From Chryseobacterium sp. SNU WT5 (GTDB lineage Bacteria > Bacteroidota > Bacteroidia > Flavobacteriales > Weeksellaceae): DNA of 64,000 nt. The notes under the pieces are model-generated. The model did not search any database. It worked only from the letters and a program-made list of their open reading frames with translations, and had not been told where the DNA came from. The position numbers and the translations under genes are program-made. The stretch spans positions 372,001-436,000 of the forward strand of contig NZ_CP041687.1 of assembly GCF_007362475.1 (NCBI RefSeq), given 5' to 3'. Below, piece after piece: positions 1 through 9,127 of this stretch (position 1 is the first letter of the stretch; each line of letters starts with the position of its first letter).

Positions 1-2
1 TC

Positions 3-722
3 GACGTTGGTGTTCTGTATCTGATAGGAATGGTTTCCATCGGAGTTTATGGAATGATGATCGGTGGTTGGGCTTCAAATAATAAATATTCTTTGATTGG
101 TGCGATTAGAGCTTCATCACAGATGATCTCTTACGAATTGGCAATGGGTCTTTCTCTTCTTTCCATTATTTTAATGTCAGGAAGTTTGGATTTACACGTC
201 ATCACTTCCACTCAGGGAACCGGAAAAATCTGGGGATTCATTCCAGCAGATGGTATGAACTGGAATATCTTTTATCAACCTTTAGCATTTATCATATTCT
301 TTGTCGCTGCCATGGCAGAAACAAACCGTCACCCTTTTGATTTACCCGAATGTGAATCTGAATTGGTAAATGGATATATGACAGAATATTCTTCGATGAA
401 CTTCGGACAGTATATGTTTGGTGAATATGTGAACATGTTCATCTCAAATGCCTTAATTGTTACCTTATTTTTCGGAGGCTTCAACTATCCGGGAATCAGT
501 TGGGTTTCGGATAATTGGGGTGAGAATATCGCGGGGATCCTTAGTATTGTTGCGATGTTAGGAAAAACAGTCATTGGGATTTTAATCTTTATGTGGATTC
601 GGTGGACGATTCCTAGATTCAGATATGACCAGTTAATGCATTTAGGCTGGAAAAAATTAATTCCATTAGCATTAGTGAATTTAATAATTACTGCAGCAGT
701 AATCGTTTTCTTCGCAAATTAA
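3..722 (+). CDS. nuoH: NADH-quinone oxidoreductase subunit H (5' truncated by window edge)
   Basis: This is the membrane subunit of respiratory complex I that forms part of the quinone-binding chamber next to the hydrophilic arm. The reading frame is already open at the window edge, so the N-terminus lies outside; the ATG at 30 is internal. The visible part has the family's conserved loop motifs AETNRHPFDLPE and ESELVNGY, which line the quinone site, followed by hydrophobic membrane helices and the usual short charged C-terminus. It is followed directly by nuoI and belongs to the nuoH-to-nuoN operon. The identification is firm. Confidence 0.96.
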   Translation, partial: DVGVLYLIGMVSIGVYGMMIGGWASNNKYSLIGAIRASSQMISYELAMGLSLLSIILMSGSLDLHVITSTQGTGKIWGFIPADGMNWNIFYQPLAFIIFFVAAMAETNRHPFDLPECESELVNGYMTEYSSMNFGQYMFGEYVNMFISNALIVTLFFGGFNYPGISWVSDNWGENIAGILSIVAMLGKTVIGILIFMWIRWTIPRFRYDQLMHLGWKKLIPLALVNLIITAAVIVFFAN

Positions 723-775
723 TAAAAAAAGAAGTTTTAATGCAACGCTGAAAAGTGGCGCTAAAACCCATCAAT

Positions 776-1324
776 ATGAAACTTACAAACAGATCAAAAG
801 TAGTCTCGAACAAAGAGATGACTTTTATGGAAAAACTATACCTTCCTGAAATTTTCAAGGGAATGGCTATCACTTTAAAGCACGCAATCGCGGGACCAAA
901 GGGTAAAGTGTATTCTTACCCAGAAGTGGAAAAACCGCGTGCGAAAGTTTGGCGAGGACTTCATGTTTTAAAATTAGATGAAGAAGGACGTGAGCGATGT
1001 ACGTCGTGTGGATTGTGTGCAGTTGCTTGTCCTGCAGAAGCGATCACTATGACTTCAGGTGAAAGAACTAAAGAGCAAAAGCATCTTTACCGTGAAGAGA
1101 AATACGCAGAAGTTTATGAAATCAACATGCTTCGTTGTATTTTCTGCGGAATGTGCGAGGAAGCTTGCCCGAAATCAGCTATTTATATGACTGACCGTTT
1201 GGTGGATGTAGAAACCAACCGAGGAAGTTTCATTTACGGTAAAGATAAGTTGGTAGAAAAAATCAACGCAAGAATTGACATCACACAAAGGCAAACTGAA
1301 TTACAAAAAAAAGCGGTAAAATAG
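776..1324 (+). CDS. nuoI: NADH-quinone oxidoreductase subunit I (2x 4Fe-4S)
   Basis: This complex I subunit carries iron-sulfur clusters N6a and N6b, which pass electrons towards the quinone site. Two ferredoxin motifs are visible: C75-x2-C78-x2-C81-x3-C85-P and C121-x2-C124-x2-C127-x3-C131-P. I chose the ATG at 776 (protein begins MKLTNRSKVV), giving 182 residues. An in-frame GTG at 755 would add seven residues that look unlike a conserved N-terminus, so it is less likely. The gene lies 53 bp after nuoH and ends one base before the nuoJ start. Confidence 0.95.
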   Translation: MKLTNRSKVVSNKEMTFMEKLYLPEIFKGMAITLKHAIAGPKGKVYSYPEVEKPRAKVWRGLHVLKLDEEGRERCTSCGLCAVACPAEAITMTSGERTKEQKHLYREEKYAEVYEINMLRCIFCGMCEEACPKSAIYMTDRLVDVETNRGSFIYGKDKLVEKINARIDITQRQTELQKKAVK

Positions 1325-1325
1325 T

Positions 1326-1820
1326 ATGGAACAAATCATATTTTTCTTTGTAGCAGCTTTGGCATTGATCAGCGGATTCTATTTTGTTTTTGCAAAAAAC
1401 GCGATGTATGCAATTCTGTCTCTAATTATAACCTTCTTCTCGATAGCTGCGCTCTATATTTTATTAAATGCTCAATTCTTGGGAATTGTTCAGATCATTG
1501 TATACGCGGGAGCGATTATGGTTTTATTCCTTTACATCTTAATGATGTTGAATTTGAATAAAGAAGACGAGAGCAAAAAGCATAATCTACCCAAATTCAT
1601 CGGTGTTTTTTCAGCCGGTTTACTATTGGTAGGTATTCTGGGTGCATTTAAAGGTTTAAATCAAAAAACCTACGCAGTTGATATAGATAGTTCTGTTGGT
1701 TTAACAAAAAATCTTGGTAAATTATTATTTAACGAATATGTTTTACCTTTTGAGTTGGCTTCTATCCTGATCCTTGCAGGAATTGTAGGAGCGGTTTTAA
1801 TTGGTAAAAAAGATTTATAG
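1326..1820 (+). CDS. nuoJ: NADH-quinone oxidoreductase subunit J
   Basis: This is a small antiporter-associated membrane subunit of complex I (164 residues, normal length). It has five predicted hydrophobic segments, and the third carries the conserved sequence VQIIVYAGAIMVLFLY, the pi-bulge helix typical of NuoJ that couples quinone chemistry to proton pumping. It starts with an ATG one base after the nuoI stop, and its last codons run into the leader of nuoK. Both features point to translational coupling inside the nuo operon. Confidence 0.96.
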   Translation: MEQIIFFFVAALALISGFYFVFAKNAMYAILSLIITFFSIAALYILLNAQFLGIVQIIVYAGAIMVLFLYILMMLNLNKEDESKKHNLPKFIGVFSAGLLLVGILGAFKGLNQKTYAVDIDSSVGLTKNLGKLLFNEYVLPFELASILILAGIVGAVLIGKKDL

Positions 1821-1824
1821 TATT

Positions 1825-2154
1825 ATGGGAGAAGCAAATTCATTTATACAGGCAGTTCCACTGGAATATTTTATTATTCTGAGTTCTGTTTTGTTTTGCA
1901 TGGGCGTTTTAGGTGTATTAATTCGCAAAAATGCTATTATTATTTTAGGATGTGTCGAGTTGATGCTGAATTCTGTAAACCTTCTACTGGCTGCCTTTTC
2001 TTCTTATAAAGGTGACGGGAACGGACAGATCCTGGTGTTTTTCATCATGGTCGTTGCGGCGGCAGAAGTTGCGGTAGGATTAGCAATTATCGCCATGCTG
2101 TACCGAAATACAAAATCGGTAGATATCAGTATTTTTAATAAATTAAGAGGATAA
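1825..2154 (+). CDS. nuoK: NADH-quinone oxidoreductase subunit K
   Basis: This is a 109-residue membrane subunit of complex I with three hydrophobic helices. The conserved glutamates of the proton path are visible in the segments GCVELMLNSVNL and AAAEVAVGLA. The open frame can be extended upstream to a TTG at 1801 that overlaps nuoJ, but the ATG at 1825 gives the usual NuoK length and N-terminus and lies four bases after the nuoJ stop, so it is preferred. It sits between nuoJ and nuoL as expected. Confidence 0.95.
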   Translation: MGEANSFIQAVPLEYFIILSSVLFCMGVLGVLIRKNAIIILGCVELMLNSVNLLLAAFSSYKGDGNGQILVFFIMVVAAAEVAVGLAIIAMLYRNTKSVDISIFNKLRG

Positions 2155-2160
2155 TAAAGG

Positions 2161-4056
2161 ATGGAAAATTTAGTTTACGCAATTATACTTTTACCTCTTG
2201 CGGGATTTCTGATCAACGGATTATTGGGAAAAAGACTTCCAAAGATGGTGGTCGGAACTTTGGCAACAGTCGTAGTTTTTGCCTCATTTATTATCGCTGT
2301 AAGTTTATTCTTAAAGTTTGATACAGAATCGCAACCAGTTGTTGTAAGAGCTTTTGAATGGTTTAGAGTTAATGGGATTCAAATTAATTTCGGTTTTCAG
2401 ATCGATCAGCTTTCGCTGATGATGGTTATGATTATCACAGGAATTGGTTCTCTAATTCACCTTTACTCCATTGGATACATGAGTGAAGACAAAGGGTTTT
2501 ACAGATTTTTCTCTTACCTGAATTTATTTATTTTCATGATGCTGTTATTAGTAATGGGAAGTAACTACCTTATTCTTTTCATTGGATGGGAAGGGGTTGG
2601 ATTATGTTCTTATTTGCTTATTGGCTTCTGGTATAAAAATAAAGAATACGGTGCCGCTGCAAGAAAAGCGTTTATCATGAACCGTATTGGTGACTTGGGA
2701 ATGATCATCGGGATCGTAATGATTGCTTCTCAGACCAATGCTATCGATTATCTTTCTGTTGCTCAAAATTCAGGAAAATTTGAATTAGATTCAACAATCA
2801 TTATATTCATAACCTCCAGTTTATTTATTGGAGCTGTAGGGAAATCTGCACAGATTCCATTATTTACCTGGCTTCCGGATGCGATGGCAGGACCAACTCC
2901 TGTTTCTGCTTTAATTCACGCCGCAACAATGGTAACGGCCGGAGTTTACTTGGTTGTTCGTTCAAACTTCTTATTCTCATTGGCACCAACAACTTTAGAA
3001 GGAATATTATTCATAGGACTTTTAACTGCTTTAGTTGCGGCCTTTATTGGTCTACGCCAAAATGATATCAAAAAAGTACTCGCCTACTCTACTGTTTCTC
3101 AATTAGGATTTATGTTTGTAGCACTTGGTGTTGGAGCCTACACTACGGCAATGTTCCACTTGATGACGCACGCTTTCTTCAAAGCTTTATTATTCTTAGG
3201 CTCAGGTTCAGTAATCCACGCAATGAGCGGAGAACAGGATATGAGACTGATGGGAGGTTTAAAGAAGAAAATTCCGATTACCCATATTACTTTCTTGATT
3301 GGAACCTTGGCGATTTCAGGATTTCCATTCCTTTCCGGAATGATTTCCAAAGATGAGATCCTAGCAAATGTTTATGGGAAAAACCCGTTGATCTGGGTGG
3401 TATTGTTTGCAATTTCAGCCATGACTGCATTTTATATGTTTAGAGCGTACTATTTAACTTTCCATGGGGAATTCCGCGGAACGAAAGAACAGGAAAATCA
3501 TCTTCACGAAAGTCCTTTAAATATGACTTTACCATTGATCGTTTTAGCAGTACTTTCTGTTATCGGAGGATTTATTAATCTCCCACATTTTATCGGTCAC
3601 GGTAATTACGCACAATTAGCAGACTGGTTGAAAACCATTTACGTTTACGATGTTGAGTTGGCTGAAGTTCCTTTTGTCACCGAAATGATTTTACTCGGCT
3701 TAACGGTTTTAATGTTTTTTGTAGTTTGGTTCCTCGTTAAAAGGATCTACGTTGATAAGAAAAAAATGGCATTGCCAGAAGAACAATATACAGGTTGGGA
3801 AAAACTTTCTAACAGAAAATTATACATCGATGAATTGAACAATGCAACATTTGTAAAATTTATTGAAGGTCTTGGCGTAGGTGGAAACATGTTCGACAAG
3901 GGCGTTCTTAAGAGATTTACGGATTTCATCGGTACCGGAGCTGAAGATTCCGGAAGAGCAGCCAAACGCCTACAAAACGGAAATGTAGAGAATTATGTTC
4001 TCATCATGTCCCTGGCCATTGGAATTATTTTATTTGTTAACTTTATATTACAATAG
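2161..4056 (+). CDS. nuoL: NADH-quinone oxidoreductase subunit L
   Basis: This is the distal antiporter-like proton-pumping subunit of complex I (631 residues). The N-terminal part has the NuoL-specific segment FRFFSYLNLFIFMMLLLV, then IGWEGVGLCSYLLIGFW with the functional glutamate. The antiporter core shows PTPVSALIHAATMVTAGVYL and the discontinuous-helix region with KKVLAYSTVSQLGFM. A long C-terminal extension (from about residue 540) ends in a hydrophobic helix and matches the lateral helix of NuoL that clamps the membrane arm. It starts six bases after the nuoK stop. Confidence 0.96.
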   Translation: MENLVYAIILLPLAGFLINGLLGKRLPKMVVGTLATVVVFASFIIAVSLFLKFDTESQPVVVRAFEWFRVNGIQINFGFQIDQLSLMMVMIITGIGSLIHLYSIGYMSEDKGFYRFFSYLNLFIFMMLLLVMGSNYLILFIGWEGVGLCSYLLIGFWYKNKEYGAAARKAFIMNRIGDLGMIIGIVMIASQTNAIDYLSVAQNSGKFELDSTIIIFITSSLFIGAVGKSAQIPLFTWLPDAMAGPTPVSALIHAATMVTAGVYLVVRSNFLFSLAPTTLEGILFIGLLTALVAAFIGLRQNDIKKVLAYSTVSQLGFMFVALGVGAYTTAMFHLMTHAFFKALLFLGSGSVIHAMSGEQDMRLMGGLKKKIPITHITFLIGTLAISGFPFLSGMISKDEILANVYGKNPLIWVVLFAISAMTAFYMFRAYYLTFHGEFRGTKEQENHLHESPLNMTLPLIVLAVLSVIGGFINLPHFIGHGNYAQLADWLKTIYVYDVELAEVPFVTEMILLGLTVLMFFVVWFLVKRIYVDKKKMALPEEQYTGWEKLSNRKLYIDELNNATFVKFIEGLGVGGNMFDKGVLKRFTDFIGTGAEDSGRAAKRLQNGNVENYVLIMSLAIGIILFVNFILQ

Positions 4057-4059
4057 TAA

Positions 4060-5553
4060 ATGTCGTATCTATTATTAACATTACTACTATTACCTCTTGT
4101 AGGTTCAGGATTGGTGTTCGCGTGGAAAAATCCCGCAAGTAAATATCTAGCATTGGGAATTGCATTTGCACAAATGTTTTTGACCTTTTATATGCTGTCG
4201 AATTTCGATTTCAAACCTACCGTAGACGGAGTTTTGCAGTACGAGATCAATTATCCTTGGTCTAATTACATCAAGAGCAATCTTCATTTCGGGATCGATG
4301 GAATGAGCATGTTGATGTTGTTACTCACCAACATTTTAACACCACTGATCATTCTTTCATCTTTTAATGAAAAACCAGGCTACCGAAATACCTTCTATGG
4401 TCTAATTTTGTTGATGCAGTTCGGATTAGTTGGAGTTTTCACTTCTTTAGATGGTTTACTATTTTATATCTTCTGGGAAGTTACACTAATTCCAATATGG
4501 TTGATCGCTGGAATCTGGGGACAGGAAAACAAAAAAGTTCAATTTACGACTCGATTCTTTGTGTACACGTTCGTTGGATCATTGTTCATGTTGATCGGAT
4601 TAATTTATGTATATACCCACTCCGCTTCTTTTGCACTAACGGATTTATATAATGCTGATTTAAATGAATTACAACAAACGGTCATATTCTGGTTTATCTT
4701 CTTTGCTTTTGCAGTGAAGTTACCCATATTCCCTTTTCATTCCTGGCAGGCAGATACATATACTTATTCGCCGACACAAGGATCCATGCTACTTTCGGGA
4801 ATTATGTTGAAAATGGCTATTTTCGGTTTACTTAGATGGTTATTACCAATTACACCCGCTCCAATTTTAGGAATATCAGGACAGATCGTTTTGGTTCTTG
4901 CAATTATTGGAGTTGTTCATGGTGCTTTAATTGCCATTATTCAAAATGACTCAAAGCGTTTAATCGCGTATTCTTCCTTATCACACGTTGGTTTAATGAC
5001 CGCTGGGATTATGGCTTCTGCGATTCTAACGACAAAAGGAATTTTGATGATTGAAGGTGGCGAAGGTGCTTTAGTTCAAGCATTTGCTCACGGTATCAAC
5101 GTTGTTGGTTTATTTTACTGCGCTGATATTCTATACAAGAGATTCAAAACAAGAGATATTCGACAAATGGGTGGTTTAGCCAGGGTCGCCCCGAAATTTG
5201 CAATTCTGTTTCTGGTGATTTTATTAGGATCGATCGCATTACCATTAACCAATGGTTTTGTAGGTGAATTTATTTTGATAAAATCAATTTTCGATTATAG
5301 CATTATAGCTGCAGTAATAGCGGGTACAACTATGATTTTCTCTTCTGTTTACCTCTTTAGATTTTACGGAAAAGCGATGTTTGGAGAAGGTGATGAAAGA
5401 ATTTTGGAAACTGCCGGTGATTTAACCGGAGTTGAATTTGCAGTTTTAGCCAGTCTTACCGTTTTTGTTATTTTATTGGGGATCTTCCCTCAACCGATAA
5501 TCGAAATGGTTAATACTCCTTTGAAGTTCATTTTCACTTCAATGATGAATTAA
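4060..5553 (+). CDS. nuoM: NADH-quinone oxidoreductase subunit M
   Basis: This is the middle antiporter-like proton-pumping subunit of complex I (497 residues, normal length). Conserved family motifs are visible: FYIFWEVTLIPIWLIAGIWG with the key glutamate, KLPIFPFHSWQADTY, and RLIAYSSLSHVGLMTAGIMA in the discontinuous helix. It has about 14 hydrophobic helices. It starts three bases after the nuoL stop (TAGTAAATG), so the two are almost certainly cotranscribed. An 88-bp spacer with 7-bp repeats separates it from nuoN. Confidence 0.96.
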   Translation: MSYLLLTLLLLPLVGSGLVFAWKNPASKYLALGIAFAQMFLTFYMLSNFDFKPTVDGVLQYEINYPWSNYIKSNLHFGIDGMSMLMLLLTNILTPLIILSSFNEKPGYRNTFYGLILLMQFGLVGVFTSLDGLLFYIFWEVTLIPIWLIAGIWGQENKKVQFTTRFFVYTFVGSLFMLIGLIYVYTHSASFALTDLYNADLNELQQTVIFWFIFFAFAVKLPIFPFHSWQADTYTYSPTQGSMLLSGIMLKMAIFGLLRWLLPITPAPILGISGQIVLVLAIIGVVHGALIAIIQNDSKRLIAYSSLSHVGLMTAGIMASAILTTKGILMIEGGEGALVQAFAHGINVVGLFYCADILYKRFKTRDIRQMGGLARVAPKFAILFLVILLGSIALPLTNGFVGEFILIKSIFDYSIIAAVIAGTTMIFSSVYLFRFYGKAMFGEGDERILETAGDLTGVEFAVLASLTVFVILLGIFPQPIIEMVNTPLKFIFTSMMN

Positions 5554-5599
5554 GCATAAATAAATAATTAAGAAATAAAGAGATCGAGACCAACGGTGA

Positions 5600-5638
5600 A
5601 AATCTGAAATCTCAAATCTATAAATCTCAAATCTATAC
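5600..5638. repeat. 7-bp-period repeat in the nuoM-nuoN spacer
   Basis: The spacer between nuoM and nuoN contains about five imperfect copies of a heptamer close to AAATCTC/AAATCTA, with one extra base in the middle. It ends directly before the nuoN ATG at 5642. Repeats of other sequences but the same 7-bp period occur at several other gene borders in this window. Confidence 0.75.
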
Positions 5639-5641
5639 TCA

Positions 5642-7021
5642 ATGAGCGTTTTAATAATTATATTCCTTACTGCAGTTGCTGCACTATTTGCAGGAGTTTT
5701 CGAACAGGGGAAATTCTCAAGATATATCGGAATCTTAGGATTACTGATCGCACTTTACGTCAGTTATTTACCGGAATTTTCCTTCTTCACCCAATATCAG
5801 CATATGTTTGAATTTGGGGCAAACGCCGCCTTGTTCACTAAAATAACAATCGTTATTACGATCCTTTTATTTTTCATCGCAGGGTTCGCATTCAGTAATC
5901 ATCGTTCCCACCAGTCGGAATTATACGCTTTAATGTTATTTTCTCTTTGTGGTGGCGTCATCTTATTCAGTTTTCAAAACTTAGTGACTTTATTTTTAGG
6001 AATCGAGATCCTTTCTATTCCACTATACGTTCTAGCAGGAAGTAATAAAACCGATTTGCGCTCCAACGAAGCTTCAATCAAATATTTTTTAATGGGAGCT
6101 TTTGCAACAGGATTTCTTTTATTCGGAGTAGCCTTAATTTATGGAAGCAGCGGAAGTTTTGATCTTTATAAAATTCACGAATTTGCTGTAACCAACCCAA
6201 AAAACCTGATGTTTATTTTAGGTGCAGTTCTAATGTTGGTGGCACTGGCATTTAAAGTTTCACTCGCGCCTTTCCATATGTGGAGTCCTGATGTTTATCA
6301 AGGTTCGCCATCCCTCATTACCGCATTTATGATGTCGGTGGTGAAGATATCTGCCTTCTTTGCTTTCTTTAAGTTAATGACGATCGGCTTTTTGGGTATT
6401 ACCGGAGAATGGATCAATATTATCGGTGTTTTAATTATCATTACTTTATTCCTGGCGAATGTTATGGGATTAGCCCAAACCAATGCAAAAAGGATGTTGG
6501 CCTACTCTTCCGTGTCACATGTTGGTTACCTCACTTTGATTTTCTACGGAATGAACAGTCTGTCAAGTTACAATCTGGCATTCTATCTATTTGCGTATTC
6601 ACTTGCTACCGTGGGCGTCATGATGTGTTTGATCTGGGTTGAAAAACTGAAAAGAGAAACGTCATACAATGCATTCCGGGGTTTAGCACACACAGAACCG
6701 ATTTTGGCTGTAACTGCGACCGTATCATTGCTATCAATGGCTGGTATTCCTTTAACAGCAGGATTCATGGGGAAATTTGCCATATTTGCACAGGCCATTG
6801 AATCAACACCGTTTTTAGTTTTAGTTGCAGTTTTAGGTTCCGCAATATCAATTGCCTATTATCTTCGTTTAATTATGGCGATGTTCTTTCCGAAAGAAAG
6901 CAGCTTCAAAACTTCGGAGAAAGTTTCATTAACTTATAATATCGTAGCAGTATTTATTATCTTCGCTTTAGTAGCTATGGGTGTTTTCCCGGATTTATTT
7001 GCGAAGCAGTTTGGATTGTAA
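5642..7021 (+). CDS. nuoN: NADH-quinone oxidoreductase subunit N
   Basis: This is the third antiporter-like proton-pumping subunit of complex I, proximal to NuoK (459 residues). It has about 14 hydrophobic helices, with the core motifs FLGIEILSIPLYVLAG (key glutamate) and VSLAPFHMWSPDVYQGSP, and the discontinuous-helix segment KRMLAYSSVSHVGYL. It is the last nuo gene; a hairpin followed by a T-run lies just downstream. No frameshift or missing motif is seen. Confidence 0.96.
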   Translation: MSVLIIIFLTAVAALFAGVFEQGKFSRYIGILGLLIALYVSYLPEFSFFTQYQHMFEFGANAALFTKITIVITILLFFIAGFAFSNHRSHQSELYALMLFSLCGGVILFSFQNLVTLFLGIEILSIPLYVLAGSNKTDLRSNEASIKYFLMGAFATGFLLFGVALIYGSSGSFDLYKIHEFAVTNPKNLMFILGAVLMLVALAFKVSLAPFHMWSPDVYQGSPSLITAFMMSVVKISAFFAFFKLMTIGFLGITGEWINIIGVLIIITLFLANVMGLAQTNAKRMLAYSSVSHVGYLTLIFYGMNSLSSYNLAFYLFAYSLATVGVMMCLIWVEKLKRETSYNAFRGLAHTEPILAVTATVSLLSMAGIPLTAGFMGKFAIFAQAIESTPFLVLVAVLGSAISIAYYLRLIMAMFFPKESSFKTSEKVSLTYNIVAVFIIFALVAMGVFPDLFAKQFGL

Positions 7022-7042
7022 AAAGATATTTTTAAAATAATT

Positions 7043-7078
7043 AAAGCGCACTTCATCTGATTTGCGTTTTTTTTATTT
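7043..7078 (+). terminator. Probable intrinsic terminator of the nuo operon
   Basis: An imperfect stem, AAAGCGCA pairing with TGCGTTT with one bulged G, is followed by a run of eight T. It lies 22 bases after the nuoN stop and before the promoter region of the tetR-like gene. Confidence 0.6.
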
Positions 7079-7105
7079 TTAAATTTTAATCATTTGATTA
7101 ATTCA

Positions 7106-7138
7106 TTTGTTTAAATCAAAAAATTAACAGTAACTTTA
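7106..7138 (+). promoter_or_regulatory. Candidate promoter of the TetR-family gene
   Basis: A TTTG at 7106-7109 is followed after 21 bases by TAACTTTA, one base off the Bacteroidetes -7 consensus TAnnTTTG. The ATG of the TetR-family gene is 16 bases downstream of this box. Confidence 0.45.
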
Positions 7139-7154
7139 CTAAAGAAATTAAAAA

Positions 7155-7748
7155 ATGAAAACTGAAGAATTTTCTACGGAAGACAAAATATTAGTTGCAG
7201 CTTCCAAGGTATTTACTGAAAAAGGATTTTCAGGAACCAGAACCCGTGACATCGCTGACGAAGCCGGAATCAACCTGGCATTGCTCAATTACTATTTCCG
7301 CACCAAAGAGAAATTATTCGAACAGGTGATGAAAGTAAAGATCGTTTTACTTTTCGGTCAGATCATTCCCATTATCACAAATGAAAAAACCTCCTTAGAT
7401 GAAAAACTGGATTTAACGAGTACAAAATATTTCGACATTTTATCCAAAAACCCGAATCTTCCGATTTTTGTATTAAGTGAAATCCAAAAGAAAACCTCGG
7501 ATGTGAAATCAATACTTCCCTTCGAAAAAGTATTGAAAAATTCTTTTTTAATGCAACAAATTAGGGCACGAAAACCCGATATCAACCCTTTTCACTTCCT
7601 GTTGAACTTTCTAAGCATGACCGTTTTTCCTTTCGTAGGAAAACCGATCCTCACCAGTTTCGATCTGATGAATGAAGATGAATTTCAACAATTCATAGAA
7701 GAGCGTAAAACGATGGTTCCCATATGGATGAAGATGATATTAAAATAA
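7155..7748 (+). CDS. TetR/AcrR-family transcriptional regulator
   Basis: This is a 197-residue one-component repressor. The N-terminal helix-turn-helix (about residues 8-55) has the family pattern: AASKVFTEKGFSGTRTRDIA, then AGINLALLNYYFRTKEKLFE with the recognition helix. The C-terminal ligand-binding part is not recognisable by eye. The gene directly precedes a TolC-HlyD-ABC exporter on the same strand. The arrangement resembles the E. coli cecR(ybiH)-ybhGFSR locus, where a TetR protein controls a related exporter, so local regulation of the operon is a reasonable inference. The ligand is unknown. Confidence 0.9.
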   Translation: MKTEEFSTEDKILVAASKVFTEKGFSGTRTRDIADEAGINLALLNYYFRTKEKLFEQVMKVKIVLLFGQIIPIITNEKTSLDEKLDLTSTKYFDILSKNPNLPIFVLSEIQKKTSDVKSILPFEKVLKNSFLMQQIRARKPDINPFHFLLNFLSMTVFPFVGKPILTSFDLMNEDEFQQFIEERKTMVPIWMKMILK

Positions 7749-7817
7749 ATAACAGCTTCCAGTTCTAATTATTATCATCCAATTCTAACATGATGTCTAA
7801 TATCTAAATCATCTGTA

Positions 7818-9065
7818 GTGAAACATATAAAATACCTTTTCCTCCTTCTCTTCTTTTCCGGCAATGCGCAAACGTTGACCTTAGAAGAATGTTACGGTTT
7901 GGCAAAGCAGAATTATCCACTCCTCAAAAGATATGATCTGATCGCCAAAACCAAGGAATACACGATTCAGAATGCTGCGAAAGGATGGCTGCCGCAGATC
8001 CAAATTGTGGGGCAGGCAAGCTATCAGAACGAGGTCATCGAGCTCCCACTCCAACTGCCTAATATGACCATCGAGCCGGTGAGTAAAGATCAGTACAAAG
8101 TATATGCAGATGTTCAACAAAATATTTACGATGGCGGAATGATCGCCAATCAGAAAAAAATGGCCACTATCAATTCTGAAATTGAACTGCAGAAAACCGA
8201 AGTCGAGACCGATCTACTGGAAATACGAATCAACCAGATCTATTTCGGAATTCTACAAACTGATGAACAGCTTCAACAGCTGGGACTTACTAGATCTGAC
8301 TTATCAAGCGGACTGAAAAAAGCCAAAGCACAATTGGAAAACGGGGTTATCTTTAGAAGTAATGTTGATGTTCTAAAAGCACAATTAGTAAATCTGGAGC
8401 AGAAAGAAATGGAACTACAGTCCACTAAAAAAAGTCTGCTACAAATGCTTTCTCTTTTTATTCATAAAACTTTAGATGAAAATATCACGCTCAAAAGACC
8501 GGAGAAAATTCTAATTCAGGATGAAAATAAACGGGCAGAACTCAAACTCTTTGAGTTACAAAAACTCAGCTTAGAACAGCAGAAGTCAAACATCAACTCC
8601 AAAAATCTTCCAAAATTAGGAGCTTTTTTCCAGGGTGGCTATGGAAAACCGGGCTTCAATATGTTGAAAAATCAATTCGATATTTTCTATATGGCCGGTT
8701 TGCGTTTGAACATCCCTATCTCCGGATTTTACACGAAGAAAAATGATCTGGCTTTGGTAGAAACGCAACAGCAGGAAATAGACGTACAAAAACAAAACTT
8801 CCTTTTCAATCAGCAATTTCAAACCATACAGAACAACAACGACCTGGATAAAATCCAACAACTTATTAATAAGGACAACGAACTCATCGAATTACGGGAA
8901 AGCATTAAAAATGCCTCTTTAGCCCAACTGGAAAACGGCGTCATTACGACGAATGATTATCTGCGGGAAGTCAATGAACTCGATCGCACAAAAAATCAGC
9001 AGATCCTGCACGAGATACAATATCTGTTAACACAGTACAATCTCAAGGCGCAACTGAATCAATAG
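7818..9065 (+). CDS. TolC-family outer-membrane efflux protein
   Basis: This is a 415-residue outer-membrane channel protein that would connect to a periplasmic adaptor and an inner-membrane pump. It starts with GTG and has a signal peptide with a likely cut near GNA/QT (residue 17). The mature protein is dominated by long amphipathic helices rich in Gln, Glu and Leu (for example EQKEMELQSTKKSLLQML), the pattern of OEP repeats that form the TolC alpha-barrel. It is followed by an HlyD adaptor, two ABC ATPases and two permeases, so it is probably dedicated to that exporter. The stop codon lies inside a 7-bp repeat. Confidence 0.88.
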   Translation: MKHIKYLFLLLFFSGNAQTLTLEECYGLAKQNYPLLKRYDLIAKTKEYTIQNAAKGWLPQIQIVGQASYQNEVIELPLQLPNMTIEPVSKDQYKVYADVQQNIYDGGMIANQKKMATINSEIELQKTEVETDLLEIRINQIYFGILQTDEQLQQLGLTRSDLSSGLKKAKAQLENGVIFRSNVDVLKAQLVNLEQKEMELQSTKKSLLQMLSLFIHKTLDENITLKRPEKILIQDENKRAELKLFELQKLSLEQQKSNINSKNLPKLGAFFQGGYGKPGFNMLKNQFDIFYMAGLRLNIPISGFYTKKNDLALVETQQQEIDVQKQNFLFNQQFQTIQNNNDLDKIQQLINKDNELIELRESIKNASLAQLENGVITTNDYLREVNELDRTKNQQILHEIQYLLTQYNLKAQLNQ

Positions 9066-9091
9066 ACAATAGACAATAGACAATAGACAAC
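9061..9091. repeat. 7-bp tandem repeat (AATAGAC) overlapping a stop codon
   Basis: Four near-perfect copies of AATAGAC start within the last codons of the TolC-like gene; its TAG stop is part of the first copy. It precedes the 143-bp array. Confidence 0.85.
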
Positions 9092-9127
9092 TTAAATTTT
9101 ACGGTTTAGAAAAGCAAAATATTAAAT

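Noticed and set aside
755..775. GTG start for nuoI
   Set aside because: It adds seven residues unlike the conserved N-terminus; the ATG at 776 fits better.
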